Origin: Shewanella sp. MBTL60-112-B2
GTDB taxonomy: Bacteria > Pseudomonadota > Gammaproteobacteria > Enterobacterales > Shewanellaceae
Length of the DNA stretch: 64,000 nt
Direction of reading: 5' to 3'
NCBI RefSeq assembly: GCF_019655055.1
Contig: NZ_BPFA01000019.1
Location: forward strand, 1 to 64,000
Made by a program: the position numbers and the translations under genes. The notes below the pieces were generated by a model, which worked only from the letters and a program-made list of their open reading frames with translations, did no database searches and was not told the DNA's origin. This document shows positions 56,335 through 64,000 of this stretch, piece by piece. Position 1 is the stretch's first letter. Each line of letters opens with the position of its first letter.

Positions 56335-57354
56335 ATGATCAGAGTCGCTATTAATGGCTACGGCCGTATTGGTCGTTCAATTCTTCGGGCACTGTATGAG
56401 TCTGCCAAACGCGATCGTATTCAGATTGTGGCAATTAACGAGTTAGCCAAACCAGAAGCCATGCTTCATCTCACCCAATACGACACCACTCACGGACGTT
56501 TTCACACCCAAGTTAAGCTCGACAATCAGCATATGATTATTGGCGATGATGCCATTAAGCTGCTGCATGAACCCGATCCTGCTAAATTGCCCTGGAAAGA
56601 GATGGATATCGACATCGTTTTCGAGGCCACGGGTGTACTTAACGACAGGCAGCAATGTGAGGCGCATATTAAAGCGGGTGCTAAACAAGTATTAATCAGC
56701 CATCCGTCGTCAAGCGATGTCGATGCCACCATAGTGTATGGTGTGAATCACGAATTATTAAAAGCCGAACATACGGTTGTGTCTAATGCCTCTTGCACAA
56801 CAAACTGTATCGTACCGGTTATCGATGTGCTCGACAGGCACTTCGAAGTCAAAAGTGGTGCCATCACCACAATCCACTCGGCGATGAACGATCAGCAAGT
56901 TATTGATGCCTATCATGACGATTTGCGCAGAACCCGCGCTGCTGGTCAGTCAATTATTCCTGTAGATACTAAACTTGCTCGTGGTATTGAGCGCATCTTG
57001 CCGCATATGAAAGACAAGTTTGAAGCTATCTCAGTACGTGTGCCTACCATCAATGTTACCGCTATCGACCTTTCCGTTACGCTCAATAAGCGCGTCGATA
57101 TCGAAACCGTTAACCGAGTACTAGAACAAGCAACCCAAGGTTCGTTTTCTGGGGTAGTCGGATTTACTAACGAGCCATTAGTGTCGTGTGATTTTAACCA
57201 CGACCCACGCTCAAGCATCGTTGATGGTACGCAAACTCGAGTCAGTGATGGCCACTTAGTTAAATTATTACTCTGGTGTGATAACGAGTGGGGCTTTGCT
57301 AACCGCATGCTAGATACCAGTTTAGAGATGATAAAGGCTAAAAGAAGGTCCTAG
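56335..57354 (+). CDS. epd: D-erythrose-4-phosphate dehydrogenase
   Basis: A GAPDH-like enzyme oxidising erythrose-4-phosphate for pyridoxal phosphate synthesis. 339 residues, as in E. coli. [13 protein letters not shown] opens the NAD domain, the catalytic Cys is residue 154 in SNASCTTNC, and [14 protein letters not shown] is the Epd-specific version of the catalytic His region. The last codons AAA-AGA-AGG-TCC and the stop TAG come from the left end of repeat R5. It is normally followed directly by pgk; here ~680 bp of repeat intervene. Confidence 0.95.
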   Translation: MIRVAINGYGRIGRSILRALYESAKRDRIQIVAINELAKPEAMLHLTQYDTTHGRFHTQVKLDNQHMIIGDDAIKLLHEPDPAKLPWKEMDIDIVFEATGVLNDRQQCEAHIKAGAKQVLISHPSSSDVDATIVYGVNHELLKAEHTVVSNASCTTNCIVPVIDVLDRHFEVKSGAITTIHSAMNDQQVIDAYHDDLRRTRAAGQSIIPVDTKLARGIERILPHMKDKFEAISVRVPTINVTAIDLSVTLNKRVDIETVNRVLEQATQGSFSGVVGFTNEPLVSCDFNHDPRSSIVDGTQTRVSDGHLVKLLLWCDNEWGFANRMLDTSLEMIKAKRRS

Positions 57355-57945
57355 GTTTTAAGAGCTGAGAAGGTCCTAGGTGCTAGGAAAAGCAGGATCT
57401 AGGAAAAGCTAAGACGGTAAGAGCCGGGAAAGGCCGGGACAAGCTGAGACGGTAAGAGCCGGAAAGGCTAAAGCTCAATTTACATAAAAGCACTGTACCG
57501 GATTTTGATTGTATAGCAGGACGTAGTCCGATCTAGCCGCGAAGCGTCCTCGCAGCGAGTTTACGAGTGCTCTAGATTCTAGATACGATAAAAGCCGGGA
57601 AAGGCCGGGACAAGCTAAGACGGTAAGAGCCGGAAAGGCAAAAGCGGATAGATAAACAGCATTTGTAGGTCGGCATTTATGCCGTCATCGATGATGGGCT
57701 AAAGCCCAACCTACATAATAAAACATAATGTTGTCTTTTGATTGTATAGCAGGACGAAGTTCGCTCTAGCCGCGAAGCGTCCTCGCAGTGAGTTTACGAG
57801 TGCTCTAGATTCTAGAGACGATAAAAGCCGAAAGAGCAGGTGATAACTCGAGAATAGCTAAGACGATATCAGCGGAGGCGGTCAGAGCTGGCTTGGTGTT
57901 GTATACAGAACCTAGAACTAGAACCTAGAACCTAGAGCCTAGAAC
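57341..57945 (+). repeat. Dispersed CCTAGG-rich repeat, copy R5 (expanded)
   Basis: The left end AAAGAAGGTCCTAGG lies inside the 3' end of epd. Two copies of a 96-bp block (57503-57598 and 57736-57831, 233 bp apart, a few mismatches) contain AGCAGGACG and CTCGCAG(C/T)GAG sequences. AAGACGGTAAGAGCCGG modules and a REP-like pair (near 57663-57714) lie between, and five GAACCTAGA-type units close it at about 57907-57945. Confidence 0.85.
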
Positions 57946-58033
57946 GTCGGTGTTGTGTCCTGACGGTCTAGTTGCACAGTTTGATTGAATTTTTAACTTT
58001 AATTTTTAATTTTAACTTAAGTAGTAAGGAAGC
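57946..58033. promoter_or_regulatory. Leader region of pgk
   Basis: A short AT-rich stretch after the repeats, including TTAATTTTTAATTTTAACTT and ending TAAGGAAGC before the pgk ATG. pgk may have its own promoter here, since R5 separates it from epd. Inferred from position only. Confidence 0.35.
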
Positions 58034-59215
58034 ATGAAAATGACGATTCTTAATATGAAAGATTTAGACCTTCAAGCTAAGCGTGTGCTTATTCGTGAAG
58101 ATCTTAACGTACCTGTAAGCAATGGTGTGGTTACTAGTGACGCGCGTCTGCGTGCCTCGCTACCGACTATCAAACTTGCCCTTGAAAAAGGCGCCGCGGT
58201 AATGGTGATGTCTCACCTAGGCCGTCCAACTGAAGGCGAGTTCAACGCTGAATTCTCTATGCAGCCTGTGGTTGATTACCTAACCAAGGCGCTAGATTGC
58301 CCTGTACGCCTTGCTAGCGAATACCTAGACGGTATCGAAGTTGCTGTCGGTGAAGTGGTTGTATTCGAAAACGTCCGCTTTAACGTGGGTGAGAAGAAGA
58401 ACGATGAAGCGCTATCTAAGAAGATGGCGGCACTTTGTGACGTATACGTGATGGACGCATTCGGCACGGCTCACCGCGCACAAGCATCGACTCACGGTGT
58501 TGGCTTACATGCACCTATCGCTTGTGCGGGTCCATTATTAGCGGGAGAGCTAGAAGCTTTAGGTAAAGCGCTAGATAACCCAGCACGTCCAATGGTTGCC
58601 ATTGTTGGTGGCTCTAAAGTATCGACAAAACTGACAGTGCTTGAAAGCCTATCGACCAAAGTTGACCAACTTGTAGTGGGTGGTGGCATTGCCAACACTT
58701 TCGTTGCTGCAGCTGGCCACAAGGTCGGTAAGTCTCTTTATGAGGCAGATTTGATTGAAGAAGCTAAGCGCCTTGTTGCTAACGCACAGAGCCGCGGTGG
58801 CGATATTCCTGTACCTACAGATGTAGTTGTTGCCAGCGAGTTCAGCCCTACAGCGGCTGCGACACTTAAAGATGTTAGTGCTGTATCTGACACAGATATG
58901 ATTTTCGATATCGGCCCAGACAGCGCAGAAGCGCTAGCTGAAATCATCAAAAATGCCGGCACAGTTGTTTGGAACGGCCCAGTTGGTGTATTTGAGTTTG
59001 ATCAGTTCGGTGAAGGCACTAAGCGTATTGCTCAAGCGATTGCTGAATCAAATGCCTTCTCTATCGCTGGTGGCGGTGACACATTAGCTGCTGTCGATAA
59101 GTATGGTATCGCTGACAAAGTGTCTTACATTTCAACTGGTGGCGGCGCTTTCCTAGAGTTTTTAGAAGGAAAAGAGCTGCCTGCTGTTGCTATGTTAGAG
59201 AGTCGCGGTCAGTAA
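58034..59215 (+). CDS. pgk: Phosphoglycerate kinase
   Basis: Glycolysis/gluconeogenesis: 1,3-bisphosphoglycerate + ADP to 3-phosphoglycerate + ATP. 393 residues (E. coli 387). [33 protein letters not shown] and [13 protein letters not shown] are all present. The ATG at 58034 follows AAGGA; a second ATG two codons later is possible. Codon use is typical of a highly expressed gene. Confidence 0.98.
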   Translation: MKMTILNMKDLDLQAKRVLIREDLNVPVSNGVVTSDARLRASLPTIKLALEKGAAVMVMSHLGRPTEGEFNAEFSMQPVVDYLTKALDCPVRLASEYLDGIEVAVGEVVVFENVRFNVGEKKNDEALSKKMAALCDVYVMDAFGTAHRAQASTHGVGLHAPIACAGPLLAGELEALGKALDNPARPMVAIVGGSKVSTKLTVLESLSTKVDQLVVGGGIANTFVAAAGHKVGKSLYEADLIEEAKRLVANAQSRGGDIPVPTDVVVASEFSPTAAATLKDVSAVSDTDMIFDIGPDSAEALAEIIKNAGTVVWNGPVGVFEFDQFGEGTKRIAQAIAESNAFSIAGGGDTLAAVDKYGIADKVSYISTGGGAFLEFLEGKELPAVAMLESRGQ

Positions 59216-59521
59216 TCGACACCGATTGGCGCGCACATACAAAAAAATTACCAAACTGGTTGTTGGCAGACTTTAAATCGACATTTGTCGGGGTTACACT
59301 AGCCGCCAACAAACCAGTGAACAATTTTGTATAAAAAACAGTTTCAATAAATGCTTTATCGATTATTGATAAAACTGTTTTTCGCAGCATAGATAACAAT
59401 AAAAATTAAAAGTAACCGCCTTAGTGTTAACCCGTTTAGAACGGGTAACGCTAGAGCATAAAAATCCATCCAAACGATAGTGACCTTGGTGAGGCGACTC
59501 ACCCTATTATTGGAGTAAAAA
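59216..59521 (+). promoter_or_regulatory. Structured leader before fba
   Basis: Three stems in series: 59255-59267 with 59305-59318 (13 bp, one bulge, enclosing a CGAC/GTCG stem); 59334-59349 with 59364-59382; and ACCCGTT-TAG-AACGGGT near 59430-59446. None is followed by a clean T-run. No gene is present. Confidence 0.6.
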
Positions 59522-60586
59522 ATGGCCTTAATTTCCCTACGTCAAATGTTAGATCACGCTGCAGAGCACGGATACGGCGTTCCAGCGTTTAACGTGAACA
59601 ACCTTGAGCAGATGCGTGCAATTATGCAGGCTGCTGAAGCAACTGACAGCCCTGTGATCGTTCAGGCTTCTGCTGGCGCACGTAAGTACGCGCGTCCACA
59701 GTTCCTTAAGTACCTAATGGCGGCTGCACTTGAGCAGTATCCAGATATCCCTGTATGTATTCACCAGGACCATGGTACTGATCCTGATATCTGTCAGCGT
59801 TCTATTCAGTTGGGTATGTCATCAGTGATGATGGACGGCTCTTTGATGGCTGATGGTAAAACACCAGCATCATACGAGTACAACGTAGACGTGACTCGTC
59901 GTACGGTTGCATTTGCTCACGCTTGTGGTGTGTCTGTTGAAGGTGAAATCGGTTGTTTAGGTAGCCTAGAAACGGGTGAAGCTGGCGAAGAAGATGGTAT
60001 CGGCGCTGCTGGTATCCTAACTATGGATCAAATGCTAACGACTCCAGAAGAAGCGGCGCGCTTTGTTGCAGACACTCACGTAGATGCACTAGCAATCGCT
60101 ATCGGTACTAGCCACGGCGCTTACAAGTTTAGCCGTAAGCCTACCGGTGACGTATTACGTATTGACCGTATCAAAGAGATCCACGCACGTATTCCTAACA
60201 CTCACCTTGTTATGCACGGTTCTTCTTCAGTACCGCAAGAGTGGTTAGAGATCATCAACCAGTACGGTGGTGCTATCCCTGAAACTTACGGCGTGCCATT
60301 AGAAGAGATCGTTGAAGGCATTAAGCACGGCGTGCGTAAAGTTAACATCGATACCGATCTACGTCTTGCATCAACTGGTGCGGTACGTAAGTTCCTTGCT
60401 GAAAACCCAGCTGAATTTGACCCTCGTAAATTCTTGAAGGCGTCAATGGAAGCGATGGCTGACATCTGTACTACACGTTACGAAGCCTTTGGTTGTGCGG
60501 GTATGGCGTCTAAGATCAAGCCTAAGTCACTACAAGCTATGTATAAAGCTTACCAGTCAGGCGAACTTGATCCACAAATCAAGTAA
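59522..60586 (+). CDS. fba: Fructose-bisphosphate aldolase, class II (subtype B)
   Basis: Zinc-dependent aldol cleavage of fructose-1,6-bisphosphate. 354 residues. Zinc ligands are in HQDHGTDPD, with later histidines in GTSHGAYKF and [10 protein letters not shown]. The sequence is of the class IIB type found in Calvin-cycle operons and many gammaproteobacteria, rather than the E. coli FbaA type. TGGAG precedes the ATG. It is the last of the tkt-epd-pgk-fba cluster. Confidence 0.97.
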   Translation: MALISLRQMLDHAAEHGYGVPAFNVNNLEQMRAIMQAAEATDSPVIVQASAGARKYARPQFLKYLMAAALEQYPDIPVCIHQDHGTDPDICQRSIQLGMSSVMMDGSLMADGKTPASYEYNVDVTRRTVAFAHACGVSVEGEIGCLGSLETGEAGEEDGIGAAGILTMDQMLTTPEEAARFVADTHVDALAIAIGTSHGAYKFSRKPTGDVLRIDRIKEIHARIPNTHLVMHGSSSVPQEWLEIINQYGGAIPETYGVPLEEIVEGIKHGVRKVNIDTDLRLASTGAVRKFLAENPAEFDPRKFLKASMEAMADICTTRYEAFGCAGMASKIKPKSLQAMYKAYQSGELDPQIK

Positions 60587-60617
60587 TCCGAATTTGATAA
60601 TGGCTTAATGCTTGTTT

Positions 60618-60650
60618 AAAAATACCTGCCAATGTGCAGGTATTTTTTTG
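60618..60650 (+). terminator. Terminator of fba
   Basis: AAAAATACCTGC (60618-60629) pairs with GCAGGTATTTTTTT (from 60636), 6-nt loop. Confidence 0.93.
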
Positions 60651-60803
60651 CCCGATATTTATATCTCGTCGCAGTGAGTCGATAGCGTAGAAAAATTCAA
60701 TTTGCCATATCATTAAAGATGTACTACCTGTTTTCAATCGTTGGTGCAAAATGTTAATATTGCGCGGATTTTTAGGGAGTTTAGTAAACGGAGTACTAAT
60801 AAT

Positions 60804-61544
60804 ATGAAAAAAATGCTTACGGCTATGGCAGTGGTAATGGCGGCTCCTTTTGCTGCGCACGCAGGGGCTGACTTTGTTGAAGGCGATAAGACCTTTGCTG
60901 GTGAAGCCGAGCTCGGTGCGACATTAACCACAGGTAACACTGAAACCTCGTCGGTAAAGGGTCGTTTAAACATGCTGCAAGAGCTAGGTAATTGGGAAAA
61001 CCAGTACCTGTTTGAAGGCTTGTATAAAGAAGACACTGGAGAGGTTACTGCTAAGCGTTACTATGGTGGTATTCAAGGTGATTATAAGTTCGATGAGAAG
61101 AACTATATGTATATCACCGGTAACTATGAAGTCGATCCATTTACTGGTTATGACTATAAGGCCGTTGCTTCTGCCGGTTATGGTCACAAGTTTATCGACA
61201 GCGGTAATATGTTCCTAAGTGCTGAGGTTGGTCCTGGTTATATCTACAAGAAGCTAGATGATGAGCAGACTGCAATACTCGGTTATGATAACGAAGATAG
61301 CGTTGTCGCTCACGGCGCGGTTAACTTCACCTATGAGTTCAGTGAAAGCTCTAAGTTTACTCAACTGTTTGTTGCTGACTATGGTGATAGCTTAGAGGGG
61401 CGTTCTGAGTCGGCTATTACGGCTAATATCGTCGGCGCGTTAGCAATGAAATTTGCGGTTATTGTTCGTTACAATGATAGCCCGCTTGATGACAAAGAGA
61501 GCACTGATACAGAGACAAACATGACTCTGTTATACGCCTTCTAA
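60804..61544 (+). CDS. DUF481 outer-membrane protein
   Basis: 246 residues. Signal peptide MKKMLTAMAVVMAAPFAAHA, then a series of amphipathic strands typical of DUF481 (YdiY-like) beta-barrels: GEAELGATLTTGNTETSSVKG at the start and NMTLLYAF with a terminal Phe at the end, the outer-membrane sorting signature. Probably a salt- or acid-induced porin-like protein; the function of the family is not known. The ATG at 60804 follows GGAG; the frame extends 21 codons upstream without a signal fit. Confidence 0.9.
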   Translation: MKKMLTAMAVVMAAPFAAHAGADFVEGDKTFAGEAELGATLTTGNTETSSVKGRLNMLQELGNWENQYLFEGLYKEDTGEVTAKRYYGGIQGDYKFDEKNYMYITGNYEVDPFTGYDYKAVASAGYGHKFIDSGNMFLSAEVGPGYIYKKLDDEQTAILGYDNEDSVVAHGAVNFTYEFSESSKFTQLFVADYGDSLEGRSESAITANIVGALAMKFAVIVRYNDSPLDDKESTDTETNMTLLYAF

Positions 61545-61618
61545 ATAGATTAACAGTAACGATATTTGCTTAGGTTGATATTCGTTTGTTGCGCTAAAAA
61601 GTGTAAGTTTTTGTCAAC

Positions 61619-61648
61619 AAAAGGCACCAGATAGGTGCCTTTTTGTTT
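61619..61648 (+). terminator. Terminator of the DUF481 gene
   Basis: AAAAGGCACC (61619-61628) pairs with GGTGCCTTTT (61634-61643), loop AGATA, T-rich tail. Confidence 0.93.
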
Positions 61649-61876
61649 TCATTTGGTGTTTGTTTGGTGTTCTTTTGGGTGGTGAATTTTTTGATGGTTT
61701 ACAATTTTCAACCCGTAATTCATTTGTGTATCTAGATGTATCGCAAGTTGGTTAAATAATAACTAAGTTAGTGTGCTAGACCTCACGAAAGCTAAATCAG
61801 CCCCCCGTTTCATGCTAATTAATCACGGACTCTATGGGTGAATGCCAGTAAACTATTTGGTAATTATTGAGTCAGA
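61649..61876. other. Promoter region of the ToxR-like gene
   Basis: AT-rich, with a C6 run near 61802. No repeat, hairpin or small gene was recognised. Confidence 0.35.
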
Positions 61877-62623
61877 GTGGTTAACGTGTATATAGGTCCA
61901 TACCGATTTGATGTAGAACTTGGAGAGCTGATTCATACAGGCTCCGAAAAAGTCTCTGCATTTAAATTATCTAACATCGAATTTTTAGTTATCGAGCAGT
62001 TACTGGCATCGAGAGGCCAGGTCGTATCTATTGAATCTATGTGCGATAAGTTGTTGCCGAAGGTTGTGACCCATCATGATATCGCCACCGCGGTACAAAA
62101 TATTAAACGCTTTTTAGGTGCTGAGCATGCTAATTGGATTGAAGTGATTAGTAAGCAAGGCTACCTACTGCATGTTAAAGCACAAGATAAGCGGATGTTT
62201 AACTGCTCACTTAACTCTTTCTCAATTAAAAACTATGTACTGTGTTTAATTCTTGGGATCTTACTGATCATTTTTCTTGCGACTAATCTACAAACAACAT
62301 CGGATATCCGCTTGTCGATGCCAGAAAAATTCAAAATCGCAGGAACTGAATCTATATTGGTGCCTATTTATGAAAATGATCAAGATAGAAATAATTATCG
62401 TAGTCGTGTTAAAGAGCTATCACAGTTACTAGCAAGCTGTGACACGCTTAAGTGGCAGCGAGTTTATATTGCGCCATCGAGCGATGGTAATAGGCTTGAT
62501 TTTTTGATGAATAACTTAGCCGATGACGGTAAGGCGTGTAACAATTTAAAAGTAAATAACGTGGCTAATGATTGGCATTTCATTGATGTTGAATGGTTAA
62601 AAGAGGCCGGATTCTGTGAATAA
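61877..62623 (+). CDS. ToxR/CadC-like membrane-bound transcriptional regulator
   Basis: 248 residues: an OmpR-type winged helix (about 1-100; KLSNIEFLVIEQLLASRGQVVS, then TAVQNIKRFLG and VISKQGYLL), a basic linker, one transmembrane helix (about 122-142, VLCLILGILLIIFLATNL) and a periplasmic domain of ~105 residues with three cysteines (ASCDT, KACNN and GFCE). This is the one-component layout of ToxR, TcpP and CadC: DNA binding inside, sensing outside. The start is GTG 61877 (or GTG 61886). The next gene overlaps its end. The signal and targets are unknown. Confidence 0.88.
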   Translation: MVNVYIGPYRFDVELGELIHTGSEKVSAFKLSNIEFLVIEQLLASRGQVVSIESMCDKLLPKVVTHHDIATAVQNIKRFLGAEHANWIEVISKQGYLLHVKAQDKRMFNCSLNSFSIKNYVLCLILGILLIIFLATNLQTTSDIRLSMPEKFKIAGTESILVPIYENDQDRNNYRSRVKELSQLLASCDTLKWQRVYIAPSSDGNRLDFLMNNLADDGKACNNLKVNNVANDWHFIDVEWLKEAGFCE

Positions 62624-63146
62624 AGGATTAAATAGCGGGCCATTTTCTGGTTTTAAGGCTACACCTATACTTGCCACATTAACCTTTATCTTTGGTTTGT
62701 GTTTGCTGCTTGATCACTCAACTGCTCCAGATGAAGCTTCAATGCTTTCCTGTACCTCGGGTTCTTACCGTGTTGGAACAGGCTTTGAATCGACACAAAG
62801 ATTAGAGATGGCCAACACCCTTAACGGGGTCAACTTGTCGTTAAGTTTCTTCAAGGGAGATAAGCTAGCTCACAAGATTATGGCTAAGGGAACGGTGACT
62901 AAAGTTAAGGCGCCTATTCTTACCTATGAAGTGGAATTAAATCAGGGACAGTATTTAAGGGGGCTATTACAAACTGATTATAGTGAGTCATTACAAATGG
63001 CAATCACAGCGGCGCAAAAGCAACTTTCTGATGAGCCAAGTAAACCCTTTCTGATAAAAGTTCTAGAGATGAATAAAGCCGCTGGAGTCGTTACTATCCA
63101 AATAAGTCCTGGTAATCATCTATGGGCCTGTAAACTGAGTCACTAG
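62616..63146 (+). CDS. Membrane-anchored periplasmic partner of the ToxR-like regulator
   Basis: 176 residues starting with GTG 62616, overlapping the regulator stop by 8 nt, so translation is probably coupled. One N-terminal membrane helix (about 17-33, ILATLTFIFGLCLLLDH), then a periplasmic part with cysteines at LSCTSGS and WACKLSH that could pair. No family is recognised, but size, topology and position match ToxS/TcpH-type proteins that stabilise ToxR/TcpP. The role is inferred from context only. Confidence 0.75.
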   Translation: MNKGLNSGPFSGFKATPILATLTFIFGLCLLLDHSTAPDEASMLSCTSGSYRVGTGFESTQRLEMANTLNGVNLSLSFFKGDKLAHKIMAKGTVTKVKAPILTYEVELNQGQYLRGLLQTDYSESLQMAITAAQKQLSDEPSKPFLIKVLEMNKAAGVVTIQISPGNHLWACKLSH

Positions 63147-63421
63147 CCAGCTTTAGTGATGAGTTCACATCGCAACAGATAATTGGCTAAATAAATTATG
63201 CTTACCGGGATGAGTCACAACAAGCGATGAAATTTCAGTTAAACTAAATGGAGTCTAGGTTGTTTCTTACGGTTATAGCTCTCTTAATTATGCTAACGTA
63301 AACAATATCGTGGCTTAGTGTGCCGACTAATGGAGATCATTGAAGTTAGTTGCACCCCTCATACAATAACGTTCAATATTGTCATTACCCCATCATTTTC
63401 TTTGTCATTTAAAAGGTGTTT
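63147..63421. other. Intergenic before the last gene
   Basis: 275 bp with an imperfect dyad AATAACGTT-AATATTGTCATT near 63366. No gene is seen. An AAAAGG ribosome site ends it. Confidence 0.4.
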
Positions 63422-64000
63422 GTGTCTAAAGTCAGAATAAAGCAGGAAGAAGCACTATCGATTAAGTTTCTTCATCAGATGGAGTCCGGTGATAGTCGAC
63501 GTCTTGATCTGTATTTTTTTCTTCCTAAAGAGATGGGGATCAATCCACAGAGCCTTAACGAGGAGGAGTATTATCACTCCTCAATCACAGGTCGTCGCTC
63601 TTATTACTCATCGGGCTTGCATCTGCCGCTAGTACAGAGTCGCTTTGTCAGCCAGAAAAAACGCACCGTTGACGAGTTTAGGCTGTACTTAAACTTGTTT
63701 GCCTACCAGTTTTCGGTAGCCATTGAGACCGATAGTAAAGAGTTGTCTCAGATTGAAGATCTTGAAAAGTTTTATCACTCGCTCGATGAGTTGAGTGAGC
63801 AGGTTATTCACCTACTTAAGCGTTTTAGGCGTAACGAGCCCAGTGATGAAAAGTGGAAGTCCTACTTTGAAAACGCGGATAACTACCTTTCTTGGCTATG
63901 TGAGCAGCGCTTACTCAAACTGCTTGCGCACGCGCCAAGAAGTAGTGACTTTACTGAAGTGACCGACAAGGTGGTTGCGCTATGCCGAGCGGAGGCCTTG
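63422..64000 (+). CDS. Hypothetical protein, cut by the window end
   Basis: An open frame from GTG 63422 (AAAAGG 5 nt upstream) runs without a stop through base 64000, at least 193 codons. The visible part is soluble, charged and helical (LDLYFFLPKEMGINPQSLNEEEYYHSS, with later FYHSLDELSEQVIHLLKRFRRNEPSDEKW). No recognisable domain. The rest lies outside the window. Confidence 0.75.
   Translation, partial: MSKVRIKQEEALSIKFLHQMESGDSRRLDLYFFLPKEMGINPQSLNEEEYYHSSITGRRSYYSSGLHLPLVQSRFVSQKKRTVDEFRLYLNLFAYQFSVAIETDSKELSQIEDLEKFYHSLDELSEQVIHLLKRFRRNEPSDEKWKSYFENADNYLSWLCEQRLLKLLAHAPRSSDFTEVTDKVVALCRAEAL

Noticed and set aside
57341..57945. CRISPR-like array
   Set aside because: Repeats are degenerate, spaced irregularly, not separated by unique spacers of constant length, and no cas genes are present.

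Overview
The window reads as a chromosomal core segment of a marine gammaproteobacterium, most likely Shewanella. This rests on gene content and protein resemblance (prfB-lysS, csdA-csdE, epd/pgk/fba, sdaC-sdaA, DUF3016 and DUF481 proteins, VC0807-type membrane protein, many c-di-GMP proteins) and is an inference, not a database result. I recognised no rRNA, tRNA, CRISPR array, prophage or complete transposase gene.

Layout. 1-2.7 kb: alkyl hydroperoxide reductase (ahpC, ahpF). 2.8-8.1 kb: diguanylate cyclase, a small YjfB-like protein, a two-gene segment (L7/L12-like membrane protein, RidA-like protein) bracketed by two copies of a dispersed repeat, a thioredoxin/CcdA-like membrane fusion and a periplasmic protein. 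8.4-16.7 kb: GlpD-like flavoprotein, chromate transporter, a 1432-residue formate-dehydrogenase-type fusion and a pentapeptide/K+ channel fusion. 17-24.3 kb: prfB with its programmed +1 frameshift, lysS, a PAS-GGDEF-EAL protein, rluE and nagB. 24.5-29.5 kb: SRPBCC protein, nitroreductase, flavohaemoglobin hmp divergent from norR, and a cupin. 29.6-36.9 kb: rlhA, PH-domain protein, csdE, csdA, tas, a MarR-GNAT fusion and yjjX. 37.5-43.7 kb: serine transporter and dehydratase, GNAT, a dicarboxylate/amino-acid symporter, HslJ-like lipoprotein and small membrane proteins. 43.8-52 kb: an accessory-looking stretch of hypothetical, secreted and GNAT genes with many intergenic hairpins and one gene broken by a miniature mobile element. 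52.5-60.6 kb: metK (opposite strand), then tkt, epd, pgk and fba for central carbon metabolism. 60.8-64 kb: outer-membrane DUF481 protein, a ToxR-like membrane regulator with an overlapping partner gene, and a gene cut by the window end.

How genes work together. hmp and norR share an intergenic region holding three GT-N7-AC NorR-type sites and a GG-N10-GC sigma-54 promoter facing hmp, so nitric-oxide detoxification is probably an enhancer-driven unit. csdA and csdE are partners in sulfur transfer but are separated by a repeat element. tkt, epd, pgk and fba form the usual cluster, with epd and pgk pushed apart by about 680 bp of repeats. metK carries MetJ-type boxes in its promoter.

The most interesting non-coding content is: (1) a 263-bp terminal-inverted-repeat element, flanked by a TAA duplication, that splits a 252-codon gene which is restored in frame when the element is removed; (2) a dispersed CCTAGG-rich repeat family at five loci, whose ends abut or supply stop codons; (3) an array of about ten consecutive tiny hairpins between 49975 and 50305; and (4) structured leaders before fba and sdaA. 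I found no convincing new defence or biosynthetic system.
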